Positions 8,943 to 16,687 of a DNA stretch of 26,016 nucleotides are shown one piece after another. The translations under genes were made by a program, and so were the position numbers. Within the stretch, counting starts at the first letter, position 1. Every line of letters starts with the position of its first letter. The stretch comes from an uncultured Chryseolinea sp. (GTDB taxonomy: Bacteria; Bacteroidota; Bacteroidia; Cytophagales; Cyclobacteriaceae): NCBI GenBank assembly GCA_946478915.1, contig CAMLER010000004.1, positions 1-26,016 on the forward strand, in the 5' to 3' direction. The notes below the pieces were generated by a model, which did no database searches, had not been told where the DNA came from, and saw only the letters and a list, made by a program, of their open reading frames with translations.

Positions 8943-10190
8943 ATGAACAAACTTTTCGCACTGGTAGGCATTTTTTTAATTTCCGCGTTAACAGAGCCTA
9001 CCCATGCTGCATTTGCAGAACAGGGACCGATTGACGAGCGACCTAACTATGTGGTTATAGGAGCATTCCGCGTGTATAAGAATGCTATACGATTTACAGC
9101 CCATGCGCACAAGGACCTGAAAATGAATGCGAAGTTCGAGCTAAATCCCTATCGAAAACTTTATTATGTATATGTGCTTAGCACAGATGATCAGAACCTG
9201 GCCATCAACGAAGCAAGGAGGCTGCGGGAAGAATCAGAGTTCAGAGATACCTGGGTGTACTTCGGCACGTTAGGCGACAGACCTATTGATCCAGAAGACA
9301 ATTCTGCCGGTGGTCAGGATATTAATCCAGTGACGGCCGGAACAATTAACGAGGTATCCAAAACAGACAATTCTACAACAGCTTCACTTAATTCTGATGC
9401 AGTTGCTGACTCTCAGCTTCCCTCTCAGTCTAGCCGGTCAATCCCTAACACGGGCACAGCGGATAAGATGAAATCATTGGATGACGCTTCAGGTAGAGAT
9501 TTTCATTTCAAAGTCTTTCGTGCATCTGATAACTCAGCCGTCGAAGGTGACGTGGACGCCATTGATACCGAGAAGACACGGAAGATCGGTACCTATAAGG
9601 CAAACATTCCGGTAAGACTTCCCAACAGCAACTTGAGTAGGGTATCGTTTGTTTGTGAAGTGTTTGGATATAGGAAGGTGCAGCGCGATATTGACTATCA
9701 CAACCCTGAGGCTGAGGGTCTGACTAAGGACGAAAGCGGGGCAGTTGTTGTGCCGTTTGAATTGGCAAGATTGCAAAAAGGTGACATTGCAATAATGTAT
9801 AACGTTTACTTTTTTAAAGATGCTGCTATCATGCGACCTGAGTCTCGCTATGAGGTTAGCAGTTTGCTGGATATGCTTAAAGAGAATCCAAAGTACAGGA
9901 TCAAACTTCATGGTCATACCAACGGAGGGGCTGCAGGCAAGATTATTTCTATGGCCAAAGGCAGTGAAAATTTCTTCTCGTTAAACAACACGAAAGACGG
10001 TTTCGGGTCTGCCAAACAACTTTCAGAGGAAAGAGCGGAGGTAATCCGCAATTATATGATCCAGAATGCGATTGAACCCTCGCGAATTGAGATCAAGGCA
10101 TGGGGTGGAAAAAGACCTCTTCACGATAAGCACAGCACTCGTGCGCAGGAAAATGTGAGGGTGGAGGTTGAAATACTGGAAGATAAATAA
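8943..10190 (+). CDS. SPOR-like plus OmpA-family envelope protein
   Basis: The product of about 415 residues starts at the ATG at 8943, which gives a clean signal peptide (cleavage near THA-AFA); the frame stays open upstream to a TTG at 8916, but that would add nine polar residues. Residues about 36-115 resemble a SPOR domain (YVVIGAF at the start, YYVYVL and WVYFG later). A Ser/Thr/Asn-rich linker follows at about 120-185, then a beta-rich segment, and from about 280 to the end an OmpA C-terminal domain (HGHTNG, RAEVIRNYMI, ENVRVEVEI). Both end domains belong to peptidoglycan-binding families, so a periplasmic or outer-membrane-linked role in the cell wall is inferred. It lies 89 bases after pbpC and may be transcribed separately. 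Confidence 0.85.
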   Translation: MNKLFALVGIFLISALTEPTHAAFAEQGPIDERPNYVVIGAFRVYKNAIRFTAHAHKDLKMNAKFELNPYRKLYYVYVLSTDDQNLAINEARRLREESEFRDTWVYFGTLGDRPIDPEDNSAGGQDINPVTAGTINEVSKTDNSTTASLNSDAVADSQLPSQSSRSIPNTGTADKMKSLDDASGRDFHFKVFRASDNSAVEGDVDAIDTEKTRKIGTYKANIPVRLPNSNLSRVSFVCEVFGYRKVQRDIDYHNPEAEGLTKDESGAVVVPFELARLQKGDIAIMYNVYFFKDAAIMRPESRYEVSSLLDMLKENPKYRIKLHGHTNGGAAGKIISMAKGSENFFSLNNTKDGFGSAKQLSEERAEVIRNYMIQNAIEPSRIEIKAWGGKRPLHDKHSTRAQENVRVEVEILEDK

Positions 10191-10219
10191 TTCAGTTTAA
10201 CAAGACGGGAAGTCGCCTT

Positions 10220-11758
10220 CTACCATTTCTTCCCTACAGACTTTGTTTCGGCAATACCGCCTTCGAGATTAACATTAATTGTTCGAATTGTGGCATCCAA
10301 TTGATCTGCGCAAGTCTTCAAGTGCTTAATGATCACCTTTTGCTCCTTGGCATCGGCCTGCTGAAATAAATTAATCAATCCAAGTATGCTGGCTATAGGA
10401 GCGCGAAGCTTATGGGCGTTGACGAAAGTATATTCTGCAAGACGCTGGTTTTGCTGGATGATCTGTCTTGTGCGCTCATCGATCCTTCCTTCCAATGATC
10501 TGTTAAGGTCTTTCAGTTCTTCGTTGAGAATCAGCAGAGCTTCTGCCTGCGATTCAATTGCATTTTTCTGAAAGCTTATTTCTTCATTCTTCGCCTGAAG
10601 ATCTTTGTTTGCCTGCAAGATTTCCTTCCGCTGTCTGGAAAGGATTATGGCAAAAACTCCTGCGATGATCAAACTTATTGACACAGCGATGATCAGGATC
10701 TCGCGGGATTTCAAAGCTGCATCCTTTCTATCTTTTTCTGCAAGTAGTTCCTGCTTTTCCCGTTCATGTCTTTCAGTTTCGTAAATAGCCTGAACCCTTG
10801 CGATTTGCTCTACTTTCAGAAGATTGTAGACGCTATCTTTTAAGGCATTATGCCGTGATAAATAGTACAAGGCTTGTTTATAGTTCCCTGCCAACGAATC
10901 CAGCTTAAAATATTCCAGGTAGGTTGTTATTCTCAGGTCTGGCACGTTCAGCTTTCCTGATAACGCGGATGCATTATCCAAATAGGATTTTGCCTTATCC
11001 AGATTATTCATCTTTCGGTATGTGTACGCAATGTCCTGATAGGTCTGGATGAGTGATCTTGTCTCTCCCAAATCCGCCAATATTTTTTCAGCGGTATCAT
11101 ATTGACTAAAAGCTTCATCGAAATGATTTTCTTCCGTTTTTATTCGTGCTATGCTCCAGTGATTGTACGCAATGATTCTCTGGTTTTGAAAGCGCCTGGC
11201 GAGGTCCATCGACTGGTTGATATAATCGATGGCTTTTTGATAGTTCCCCATAGTAATGTATAGCTCGCCGATATTATACAATGCCATCGCACGGGTTGAG
11301 TCCGTTTGATTCATTGCCAGCGATCTGAGCAGATATTCAAGGGCCATATCCATTTCGCCCAGTCGTTTGTTGACTTCTCCCATGTTATTATATACCTGAG
11401 CAAGGCCGAGACTGTCATTGAGTATTCGATATTGACGGGCAGCCAGCAAGTAATAGTTTTGAGCGAATTCATATATGCCTTCATACCAATACGAATTACC
11501 CATAACGACCAGGCCACGCGCGTATCCCCTCGTATGTTTTATGCCGGTTGCTGTTTCAATGACATGGGCCGCTATCTTTCTGGATGTAGCGGGGTTAATA
11601 TTCAGATACCCTGTTGCTATTTTATTTAGTTTGTCGACATAGTTGCTGTCTTGTGCCATGTCGCCGACGAGATTTCTTACGCTATCCGGTAGAGCTTGCT
11701 GGCATACACCTGCAAGGGTGCTGGAAACTACAAAAAATATGATCAGAACAGTTTTCAA
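10220..11758 (-). CDS. TPR membrane protein ending in a histidine-kinase DHp helix, no ATPase domain
   Basis: The 512-residue product begins with a signal peptide (to about residue 19), followed by tetratricopeptide repeats (about 40-310). A single membrane segment follows at 353-373, then a coiled coil (about 376-440) and a HisKA-like helix with His449 in NAHKLRAP, the form of an H-box. The protein stops about 64 residues after this His, so the HATPase_c domain (N, G1 and G2 boxes) is absent. The next gene on the other strand ends only 29 bases away, leaving no room for a broken remnant. It may be a phosphotransfer or dimerisation partner for other kinases, or a pseudo-kinase; this is inference. 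The start is a TTG; the only in-frame stop upstream is close and no ATG lies between. Confidence 0.8.
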   Translation of the reverse strand: MKTVLIIFFVVSSTLAGVCQQALPDSVRNLVGDMAQDSNYVDKLNKIATGYLNINPATSRKIAAHVIETATGIKHTRGYARGLVVMGNSYWYEGIYEFAQNYYLLAARQYRILNDSLGLAQVYNNMGEVNKRLGEMDMALEYLLRSLAMNQTDSTRAMALYNIGELYITMGNYQKAIDYINQSMDLARRFQNQRIIAYNHWSIARIKTEENHFDEAFSQYDTAEKILADLGETRSLIQTYQDIAYTYRKMNNLDKAKSYLDNASALSGKLNVPDLRITTYLEYFKLDSLAGNYKQALYYLSRHNALKDSVYNLLKVEQIARVQAIYETERHEREKQELLAEKDRKDAALKSREILIIAVSISLIIAGVFAIILSRQRKEILQANKDLQAKNEEISFQKNAIESQAEALLILNEELKDLNRSLEGRIDERTRQIIQQNQRLAEYTFVNAHKLRAPIASILGLINLFQQADAKEQKVIIKHLKTCADQLDATIRTINVNLEGGIAETKSVGKKW

Positions 11759-11840
11759 TTTTATATCATGATTCTATCACGCTATGGCTACACGTCCCAC
11801 GCTTGCGACTGCAAATCGCATACGTAGTCCGATGCCTCCA

Positions 11841-11874
11841 TTACGGGTTACCAACATCAATTACCAACTATCAG
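11841..11874. repeat. Short imperfect tandem repeat, period about 7
   Basis: Consecutive units read TTACGGG, TTACCAA, CATCAA, TTACCAA and CTATCAG. They lie between the TPR protein start and the cbs-like stop (gap 11759-11882) and end eight bases before that stop. The style, though not the unit, resembles the repeats in other gaps of this window. Confidence 0.55.
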
Positions 11875-11882
11875 GTTAGGTG

Positions 11883-13253
11883 TTAGCTAGACATTGCTTT
11901 CAAGACGTCGTGCTGAGTAATGATGTGGACTTTTTCCAGTTCATCACGAACCAGCACGGCCTTATTATCTTTATTGAGCAGTGAAGATAAAACATCCAGT
12001 GTACTGTCGGGCGCAACAAATAACATGGGTTTATCCATCACATCGTAAACTTTCTTATTGTGAAGCTGAGGATCCTGAATAATCCTTTCCAGCAGGCTGG
12101 ATGCGTGCACGCTTCCTATAAAATTCTCATCTTCCAGCACGGGTATCTGATCGATGCCCTCGCGGCTCATCAGGCGTATGGCTTCGCTTACCGTAGTCGT
12201 TTTGTTAACCGTGTGCAAGCTATCTTTTCCATTTCTGCTGGCGATGATATCTCTGGCTGATCCGAACGCTCGGGTTTCCAGGAAGCCATGATCTTTCATC
12301 CATTGATCGTTGTATACTTTTGCCAGGTAACGCGTCCCATGGTCAGGCAGCAGAATAACCATCAGGTCATTTTTTTTCAAATGCTCACGGGCATATTCAA
12401 GAGCACCATGAATTGCTGAACCGCTCGACCATCCCACAAATAATCCTTCTTCTCTTGAAAGTCTTCGCGCACCAACAGCGCCGTCTTTATCGGTTACCTT
12501 AATAAAAAGATCGATAACATCGAAGTTTACATTTTTTGGAAGAATATCTTCTCCAAATCCTTCGGTGAGATATGGGTAGATTTCCTTTTCATCGAATACT
12601 CCGGTCTCCTTATATTTTTTGAAAACGGAACCATATGTATCGATACCAACGGTAACGATATTGGGATTTTGTTCTTTAAGATATTTTGCCGTACCACACA
12701 TTGAGCCACCTGTACCCACTGTTGCTACATAGTGAGTAATCTTTCCTTGGGTCTGCTTCCAGATCTCAGGTCCTGTAGTTTCGTAATGAGCAGCGGTGTT
12801 GGACAGGTTGTCGTATTGATTGGGATAAAAAGAATTCGGGATCTCCTTATTCAATTTTCGGGCAATGGAATAATAAGAGCGTGGGTCATCCGGTGGAACA
12901 TTAGTAGGACAAACAATCACTTCAGCTCCAACCGCTTTTAAAATGTTTATCTTTTCCTGGGACTGCTTGTCGGCCATCGTGAAAATGCAGCGATAACCCT
13001 TGGCTATTGCGGCGAGCGCGAGGCCCATCCCGGTATTCCCCGAAGTACCTTCTATTATGGTGCCGCCGGGTTTTAAATGGCCCGCCTTTTCGGCATCCTC
13101 AATCATCTTTATTGCCATCCGGTCTTTGGTTGAATTGCCGGGATTGAAGTATTCAACCTTTGCCAAAATCGTTCCCGCAATCCCTTTCGTCACGTTATTT
13201 AGCTTCACCAAAGGGGTATTCCCTATGGTTTCCACGATGGAATTATAAATCAT
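11883..13253 (-). CDS. Cystathionine beta-synthase-like PLP enzyme with CBS domain pair
   Basis: This is a fold-type II pyridoxal phosphate enzyme of the cysteine synthase/cystathionine beta-synthase family, which adds a thiol to serine, O-acetylserine or a similar substrate. From the ATG at 13253 (456 residues) the PLP lysine is Lys43 in NPGNSTKDR, the substrate loop is TSGNTG at 70-75, and the phosphate loop is GTGGS at 180-184. The last roughly 125 residues form a tandem CBS domain pair, which in other enzymes binds adenosyl ligands such as AdoMet. That tail favours cystathionine beta-synthase over plain cysteine synthase, but substrate choice cannot be settled from sequence alone. The frame is open to a TTG at 13271; the ATG is preferred because a -7-like element overlaps the TTG. 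No cystathionine gamma-lyase gene is nearby. Confidence 0.9.
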   Translation of the reverse strand: MIYNSIVETIGNTPLVKLNNVTKGIAGTILAKVEYFNPGNSTKDRMAIKMIEDAEKAGHLKPGGTIIEGTSGNTGMGLALAAIAKGYRCIFTMADKQSQEKINILKAVGAEVIVCPTNVPPDDPRSYYSIARKLNKEIPNSFYPNQYDNLSNTAAHYETTGPEIWKQTQGKITHYVATVGTGGSMCGTAKYLKEQNPNIVTVGIDTYGSVFKKYKETGVFDEKEIYPYLTEGFGEDILPKNVNFDVIDLFIKVTDKDGAVGARRLSREEGLFVGWSSGSAIHGALEYAREHLKKNDLMVILLPDHGTRYLAKVYNDQWMKDHGFLETRAFGSARDIIASRNGKDSLHTVNKTTTVSEAIRLMSREGIDQIPVLEDENFIGSVHASSLLERIIQDPQLHNKKVYDVMDKPMLFVAPDSTLDVLSSLLNKDNKAVLVRDELEKVHIITQHDVLKAMSS

Positions 13254-13268
13254 GAAGTCACTTTTGGA

Positions 13269-13276
13269 CAAAACTA
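13269..13276 (-). promoter_or_regulatory. Possible -7 promoter element for the CBS-like gene
   Basis: The minus strand reads TAGTTTTG, an exact match to the Bacteroidota -7 consensus TAnnTTTG, ending 15 bases before the ATG at 13253. No TTG lies at the expected 19-21 base distance upstream, so this is a partial match. If real, transcription begins inside the stretch before the ATG and the TTG at 13271 cannot be the start codon. Confidence 0.35.
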
Positions 13277-13380
13277 CGAAATCTGGTTCAATGGAAACGG
13301 ATTTAAGCCGGATTGGTTATGCTTCCTGGTAAAGCATTCGATTTAGACGCAGTAAAATAGGTGATTATTCGTTTTGAAAG

Positions 13381-13531
13381 GTAAGGTAATCGGTAATCAG
13401 GTCAACGGGTAATCGGTCGGCTCGATTTTCGATATCGCGGTTTTGCGCTTACCCAGTCAACTACACTCTAGGCTCGAGCATACCGACCCGATGGCTATCG
13501 GGTACCGATCACCTTCATCACCGATCACCGG
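13381..13531. repeat. Imperfect inverted repeat element built from heptamer units
   Basis: The left arm contains GGTAATC at 13385-13391 and 13392-13398, a diverged unit, then GGGTAATC and GGTCGGC. The right arm contains the near-complement, ACCGATC at 13504-13510 and again at 13520-13526, and both arms carry TCGAGC or its complement toward the centre. On the minus-strand RNA the outer parts pair as GGUGAUCGG with CCGAUUACC (one G-U). Nested in the right arm is a perfect 6-base stem, CCCGAT-GGCT-ATCGGG (13487-13502). The right arm runs into the 3' end of pyrB. It may act as a structured 3' end between pyrB and the CBS-like gene; no T run follows. Confidence 0.6.
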
Positions 13532-14459
13532 AGGCTCCATGAGCGCCAGCGAGCAAATACAGAACAGCCATTCGAACAGCAACACCATTTTCAACCTGAT
13601 CGAGGATAATTGAATGTTGAGAATCCGCTGCGTCGCTGCTCAACTCCACACCCCTGTTAATGGGCCCCGGATGCATGACGACAATTTGTTTCTTGAGACT
13701 ATCAAGCAACTTTTTATTAATGCCGTAATAAAGTGAGTATTCCCTAAGTGAAGGGAAATATTTTATTTGTTGACGTTCCAGTTGAATTCGAAGGACGTTG
13801 GCGACATCGCACCACTGCAATGCTTTTTTTACGTCGAACTCTACCTCGATGCCTAGTTGTCCGATAAATTTCGGTAGGAGCGTCGGAGGGCCGCATACCA
13901 TTACCTTTGCGCCCAGCTTCTGAAGCGCGAATATGTTGGATAACGCAACGCGGGAGTGAAGTATATCCCCGATAATAGCAACCTTTTTCCCGGAAACCTC
14001 ACCCAATTTTTCGCGAATCGAAAAAGTATCCAATAGTGCCTGCGTTGGATGTTCGTGCGTTCCATCGCCGGCATTAATAATATTTGCTTTTATATGCTTC
14101 GCCAGGAAGTGAGGCGCGCCAACACTGGCGTGGCGCATCACGATCATGTCTACCTTCATGGCTAAGATATTGTTCACCGTATCGAGGAGTGTTTCGCCTT
14201 TTTTTACAGAGCTGTTCGATGCGGAAAAATTAATTACATCCGCTGAGAGTCTTTTCTGAGCAAGTTCAAACGAAAGCCTCGTGCGTGTCGAGTTCTCAAA
14301 AAACACATTTGCTATTGTCACGTCCCGAAGCGACGGGACTTTTTTGATTGGGCGGTTTATGACATCTTTAAAATTATCAGCAGTTTCAAAAATGAGTTCA
14401 ATGTCTTCACGGGTGATGTCTTTGATACCAAGAAGGTGTTTTTGACTGAGTTTAGACAT
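13518..14459 (-). CDS. pyrB: Aspartate carbamoyltransferase catalytic subunit
   Basis: This 313-residue enzyme joins carbamoyl phosphate and aspartate, the committed step of pyrimidine synthesis, in the cytoplasm. The carbamoyl phosphate motif STRTR is at 57-61, with SVKKGE at 84-89, MRH at 108-110, HEHPTQ at 135-140, RIQLER at 224-229 and MHPGPINRG at 262-270. All are as expected for active ATCase. Length fits the roughly 305-residue family, with about eight additional residues at the C-terminus. The last few codons and the TGA stop lie in the right arm of the intergenic inverted repeat. The start ATG is two bases after the pyrR stop, so the two genes are co-transcribed. No regulatory subunit gene (pyrI) is seen. 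Confidence 0.96.
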   Translation of the reverse strand: MSKLSQKHLLGIKDITREDIELIFETADNFKDVINRPIKKVPSLRDVTIANVFFENSTRTRLSFELAQKRLSADVINFSASNSSVKKGETLLDTVNNILAMKVDMIVMRHASVGAPHFLAKHIKANIINAGDGTHEHPTQALLDTFSIREKLGEVSGKKVAIIGDILHSRVALSNIFALQKLGAKVMVCGPPTLLPKFIGQLGIEVEFDVKKALQWCDVANVLRIQLERQQIKYFPSLREYSLYYGINKKLLDSLKKQIVVMHPGPINRGVELSSDAADSQHSIILDQVENGVAVRMAVLYLLAGAHGASGDR

Positions 14460-14461
14460 AC

Positions 14462-15004
14462 CTAATCCTTATTGATCAACCAGATCTTATTTTGTTTATG
14501 CCCCTGTGCTTCCAGTTCTACCAACACGCGTTGTGTTGGAAGAGTATTTACGACCTTGCCCACATATTGGGCCGCAATCGGCAGTTCGCGATTGTATTTT
14601 CTATCAATCAGAACCAACAATGCCACCAAAGCCGGTCGACCAAAAGCGATCATCGCGTCCATTGCTGCGCGGATTGTACGACCTGTGAATAACACGTCAT
14701 CAACCAGTACTACTTTCTTACCTTCAATTATAAAGGGCACGCGCGTTTCATTTGCTTTCAGCGGGACTTGCCTTCGTCTGAAGTCGTCGCGGTGAAACGT
14801 GGTATCCAGATATCCCAATGGGATAGTTTTTTTTACTTCTTTTTCCAGTCTATGATGTATGAGCTCGGCAAGAAATATTCCGCGGGGTTGCATGCCCAGG
14901 ATCACCGTATCGGTGAAATCATTATGATCTTCAATTAATTGCTGGCAAAGACGGCTTATCGTGATATCGAGGAGGTTGGAGTCGAGGATGAGCTTTTTCT
15001 GCAT
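14462..15004 (-). CDS. pyrR: PyrR uracil phosphoribosyltransferase / pyrimidine regulator
   Basis: The 180-residue product belongs to the PyrR family, which in Bacillus binds pyr mRNA to control attenuation and has weak uracil phosphoribosyltransferase activity. The PRPP-binding motif [13 protein letters not shown] is complete at 98-110, preceded by MQPRG (about 38-42) and by the [11 protein letters not shown] block. The ATG at 15004 is chosen over the TTG at 15016 because the TTG lies within a very good -7 promoter element. It is first in a two-gene unit with pyrB. Because the leader appears only a few bases long, there is no room for the classical anti-terminator hairpin that PyrR binds in Bacillus. 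A plain salvage or another regulatory role is therefore inferred. Confidence 0.93.
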   Translation of the reverse strand: MQKKLILDSNLLDITISRLCQQLIEDHNDFTDTVILGMQPRGIFLAELIHHRLEKEVKKTIPLGYLDTTFHRDDFRRRQVPLKANETRVPFIIEGKKVVLVDDVLFTGRTIRAAMDAMIAFGRPALVALLVLIDRKYNRELPIAAQYVGKVVNTLPTQRVLVELEAQGHKQNKIWLINKD

Positions 15005-15013
15005 ACGCCGGGG

Positions 15014-15044
15014 CAAATGTAATGGATTGGTGCGTAAGGTTCAA
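15014..15044 (-). promoter_or_regulatory. Bacteroidota-type promoter for pyrR-pyrB
   Basis: On the minus strand TTG (15044-15042) is followed by a 20-base spacer and TACATTTG (15021-15014). This fits the established Bacteroidota housekeeping consensus TTG-N19-21-TAnnTTTG exactly. The -7 element ends nine bases before the pyrR ATG, so transcription would start only a few bases upstream of it. Confidence 0.65.
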
Positions 15045-15058
15045 GGAGTCCCCTGCGG

Positions 15059-15079
15059 TTATCCGTTGTCCGTTATTCG
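15059..15079. repeat. Three imperfect heptamer units
   Basis: TTATCCG, TTGTCCG and TTATTCG follow one another without gaps, just upstream of the pyrR promoter in the 15022-15142 spacer. They are short and imperfect, so the call rests mainly on the similar 7-base pattern in the other spacers. Confidence 0.45.
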
Positions 15080-15142
15080 AGGTCCATCGTTCTTCTGGGC
15101 GTTGCAGCACTTTGATGATGAGTCAAGCTATTCCCCGATCAC

Positions 15143-16687
15143 TTATTCCTTATCCAGGTCCATTCCTTCACCATCACTGGCTGAAATCTTATTGATAAAA
15201 AACACTCTTCGCTTACCAGTACCGGGGTTTGTGATTTCCTGGATGCCGTATGCATAAAAATAGTCCTGGTACCAGTAATCAAGTTTGCTAAGCTCTGTTT
15301 CTTCTTTTTTCACGACTTCATTTTCCAGCTTCGTTCTGATCGGCTCAAATGTCTTGCCCTCAAGCACCTGGTCATCCTGTATGATTTTGGTTCGCAGTTC
15401 GTTTTCAAAAAGGTAAAGCAAGGCGATACGATCTTCCTGAACTTCCAGTTTCACGAATTGTTCGAGAGTAAATGTTTTGACATCGTTGATCTCAAAGCTG
15501 TTATCCCATAAGAGTTTTCCGTTCTCATCAAATCCCATTACAACGGCGTGGGTATAGCTGTATCCGTCGAATATGCGCCCATTGAACGAACCCGGGTAGC
15601 GCGAACGTCCGCCAAAGAAATTGTAACTTGGATCAACGGACTTATAGCGCGGATAAAATGCCTCTCCCAGAAGTACATATTGGTTTTTATACGGGACAAT
15701 TTCGTGAACCAGAAAACGATAGGTGAATCTGATTCTTTTGCCTCGGATCTTGCGCCGCTCAATCCTGTCCTTTACCCGTTGCTCGCGCTTTGCCTTCATG
15801 TACTTGAAAAAATTTTTCAGATCTCCATAATTGTAGTAACGGAGTTGCTGAAGGCCGGACGGATCCACGCTCGCCATGAAGAGTCCTCTTGAAAACTCTG
15901 AATTTCGTCCGCCATATACCCCAGCGATAAGCTGCACATCGTCGTCGGTCTTCATTGCGCGGGCAAAGATCAAATGCTTGTTTTCTTCGGGAATCAATGA
16001 ATAATTCGATTGTAAGTTCCCCTCCGAGTCATAGCTCTTTATCCAAACCGTTTGCTGTTTTATATAATTTCGCGCACTGATCAGAACATCGTACGAACCA
16101 TCAGGAAAAGTTTTGATCTGTGTAAGTTCGCCAACCTCGTTGAGCAAACCGGGAAGAATTTTTGACCGCTGCTCTGCAAATGAGTACGACATAACAACGG
16201 GAACATGATTAAAGTACCCGCCGATCAACGCCGCTTTTTCCGTGATATGAAATTCAGTAGGAGCAAAAGGTATGTAATTTCTTACTTCATACTTAATATA
16301 AGCTCCATCTGTTTGGGAAACAGAATAGATCTCCATGTTATTTCGGCGTACATCCAGGCGCCTCAATAACAAATAGAATTGTCCGCCTACAGCGCGCTTA
16401 GCCATGAGTTGCATGCGCTTGTCAAGCGATAGGTAGCCTTTCCAGTTTACATTGAAAGCAGTATCAAGCTTAATGATTTCAAGTTTATCGTCGGTTGCAG
16501 CGTATAATCGCCGATATAAAAAAATGCCATCTTCCTGAGAAGGCATCACTTCAAAGTAGTCGTTTTTTTCCAGCGGCAGCTCATAGCGGTTTGTCTGCGA
16601 AACCTGTTGCGCATTGCCCTGAAAAAAAGTTAAGCACAGGAAGAGTATCCCATTACTTAACAACCACTTTGTTGATGTAGAATACAT
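15143..16687 (-). CDS. Exported protein of unknown function, tandem paralogue (downstream copy)
   Basis: I do not recognise the family. The 514-residue product starts with a signal peptide (hydrophobic stretch about 13-24, then NAQQ) and has no further membrane segments. The body is beta-strand-like, with repeated short hydrophobic strands separated by polar turns, as in a propeller or WD-like fold; this is inferred only from composition. It aligns by eye over its full length with the upstream gene: SQTNRYE near the start, LDTA, PVVMSYSF with IPGLLNEVGEL, an EFSRGLFMASVDPSG block, PYKNQYVLLGE, and VFFINK near the end. Its start codon lies inside the previous gene; the 35-base overlap implies translational coupling. 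An acidic tail follows the shared C-terminal motif. Confidence 0.8.
   Translation of the reverse strand: MYSTSTKWLLSNGILFLCLTFFQGNAQQVSQTNRYELPLEKNDYFEVMPSQEDGIFLYRRLYAATDDKLEIIKLDTAFNVNWKGYLSLDKRMQLMAKRAVGGQFYLLLRRLDVRRNNMEIYSVSQTDGAYIKYEVRNYIPFAPTEFHITEKAALIGGYFNHVPVVMSYSFAEQRSKILPGLLNEVGELTQIKTFPDGSYDVLISARNYIKQQTVWIKSYDSEGNLQSNYSLIPEENKHLIFARAMKTDDDVQLIAGVYGGRNSEFSRGLFMASVDPSGLQQLRYYNYGDLKNFFKYMKAKREQRVKDRIERRKIRGKRIRFTYRFLVHEIVPYKNQYVLLGEAFYPRYKSVDPSYNFFGGRSRYPGSFNGRIFDGYSYTHAVVMGFDENGKLLWDNSFEINDVKTFTLEQFVKLEVQEDRIALLYLFENELRTKIIQDDQVLEGKTFEPIRTKLENEVVKKEETELSKLDYWYQDYFYAYGIQEITNPGTGKRRVFFINKISASDGEGMDLDKE

Noticed and set aside
11804..11820. A tRNA-Cys-like anticodon arm (TGCGA-CTGCAAA-TCGCA, anticodon GCA)
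   Set aside because: No D-arm sequence precedes it, no GGTTCGA-type T-arm follows, and acceptor ends do not pair, so it is not a tRNA; it may be a chance hairpin or repeat debris.
15004..15016. A longer PyrR form starting at the TTG at 15016
   Set aside because: The TTG overlaps the -7 element of the best promoter in the window, so it would lie upstream of the transcript start.
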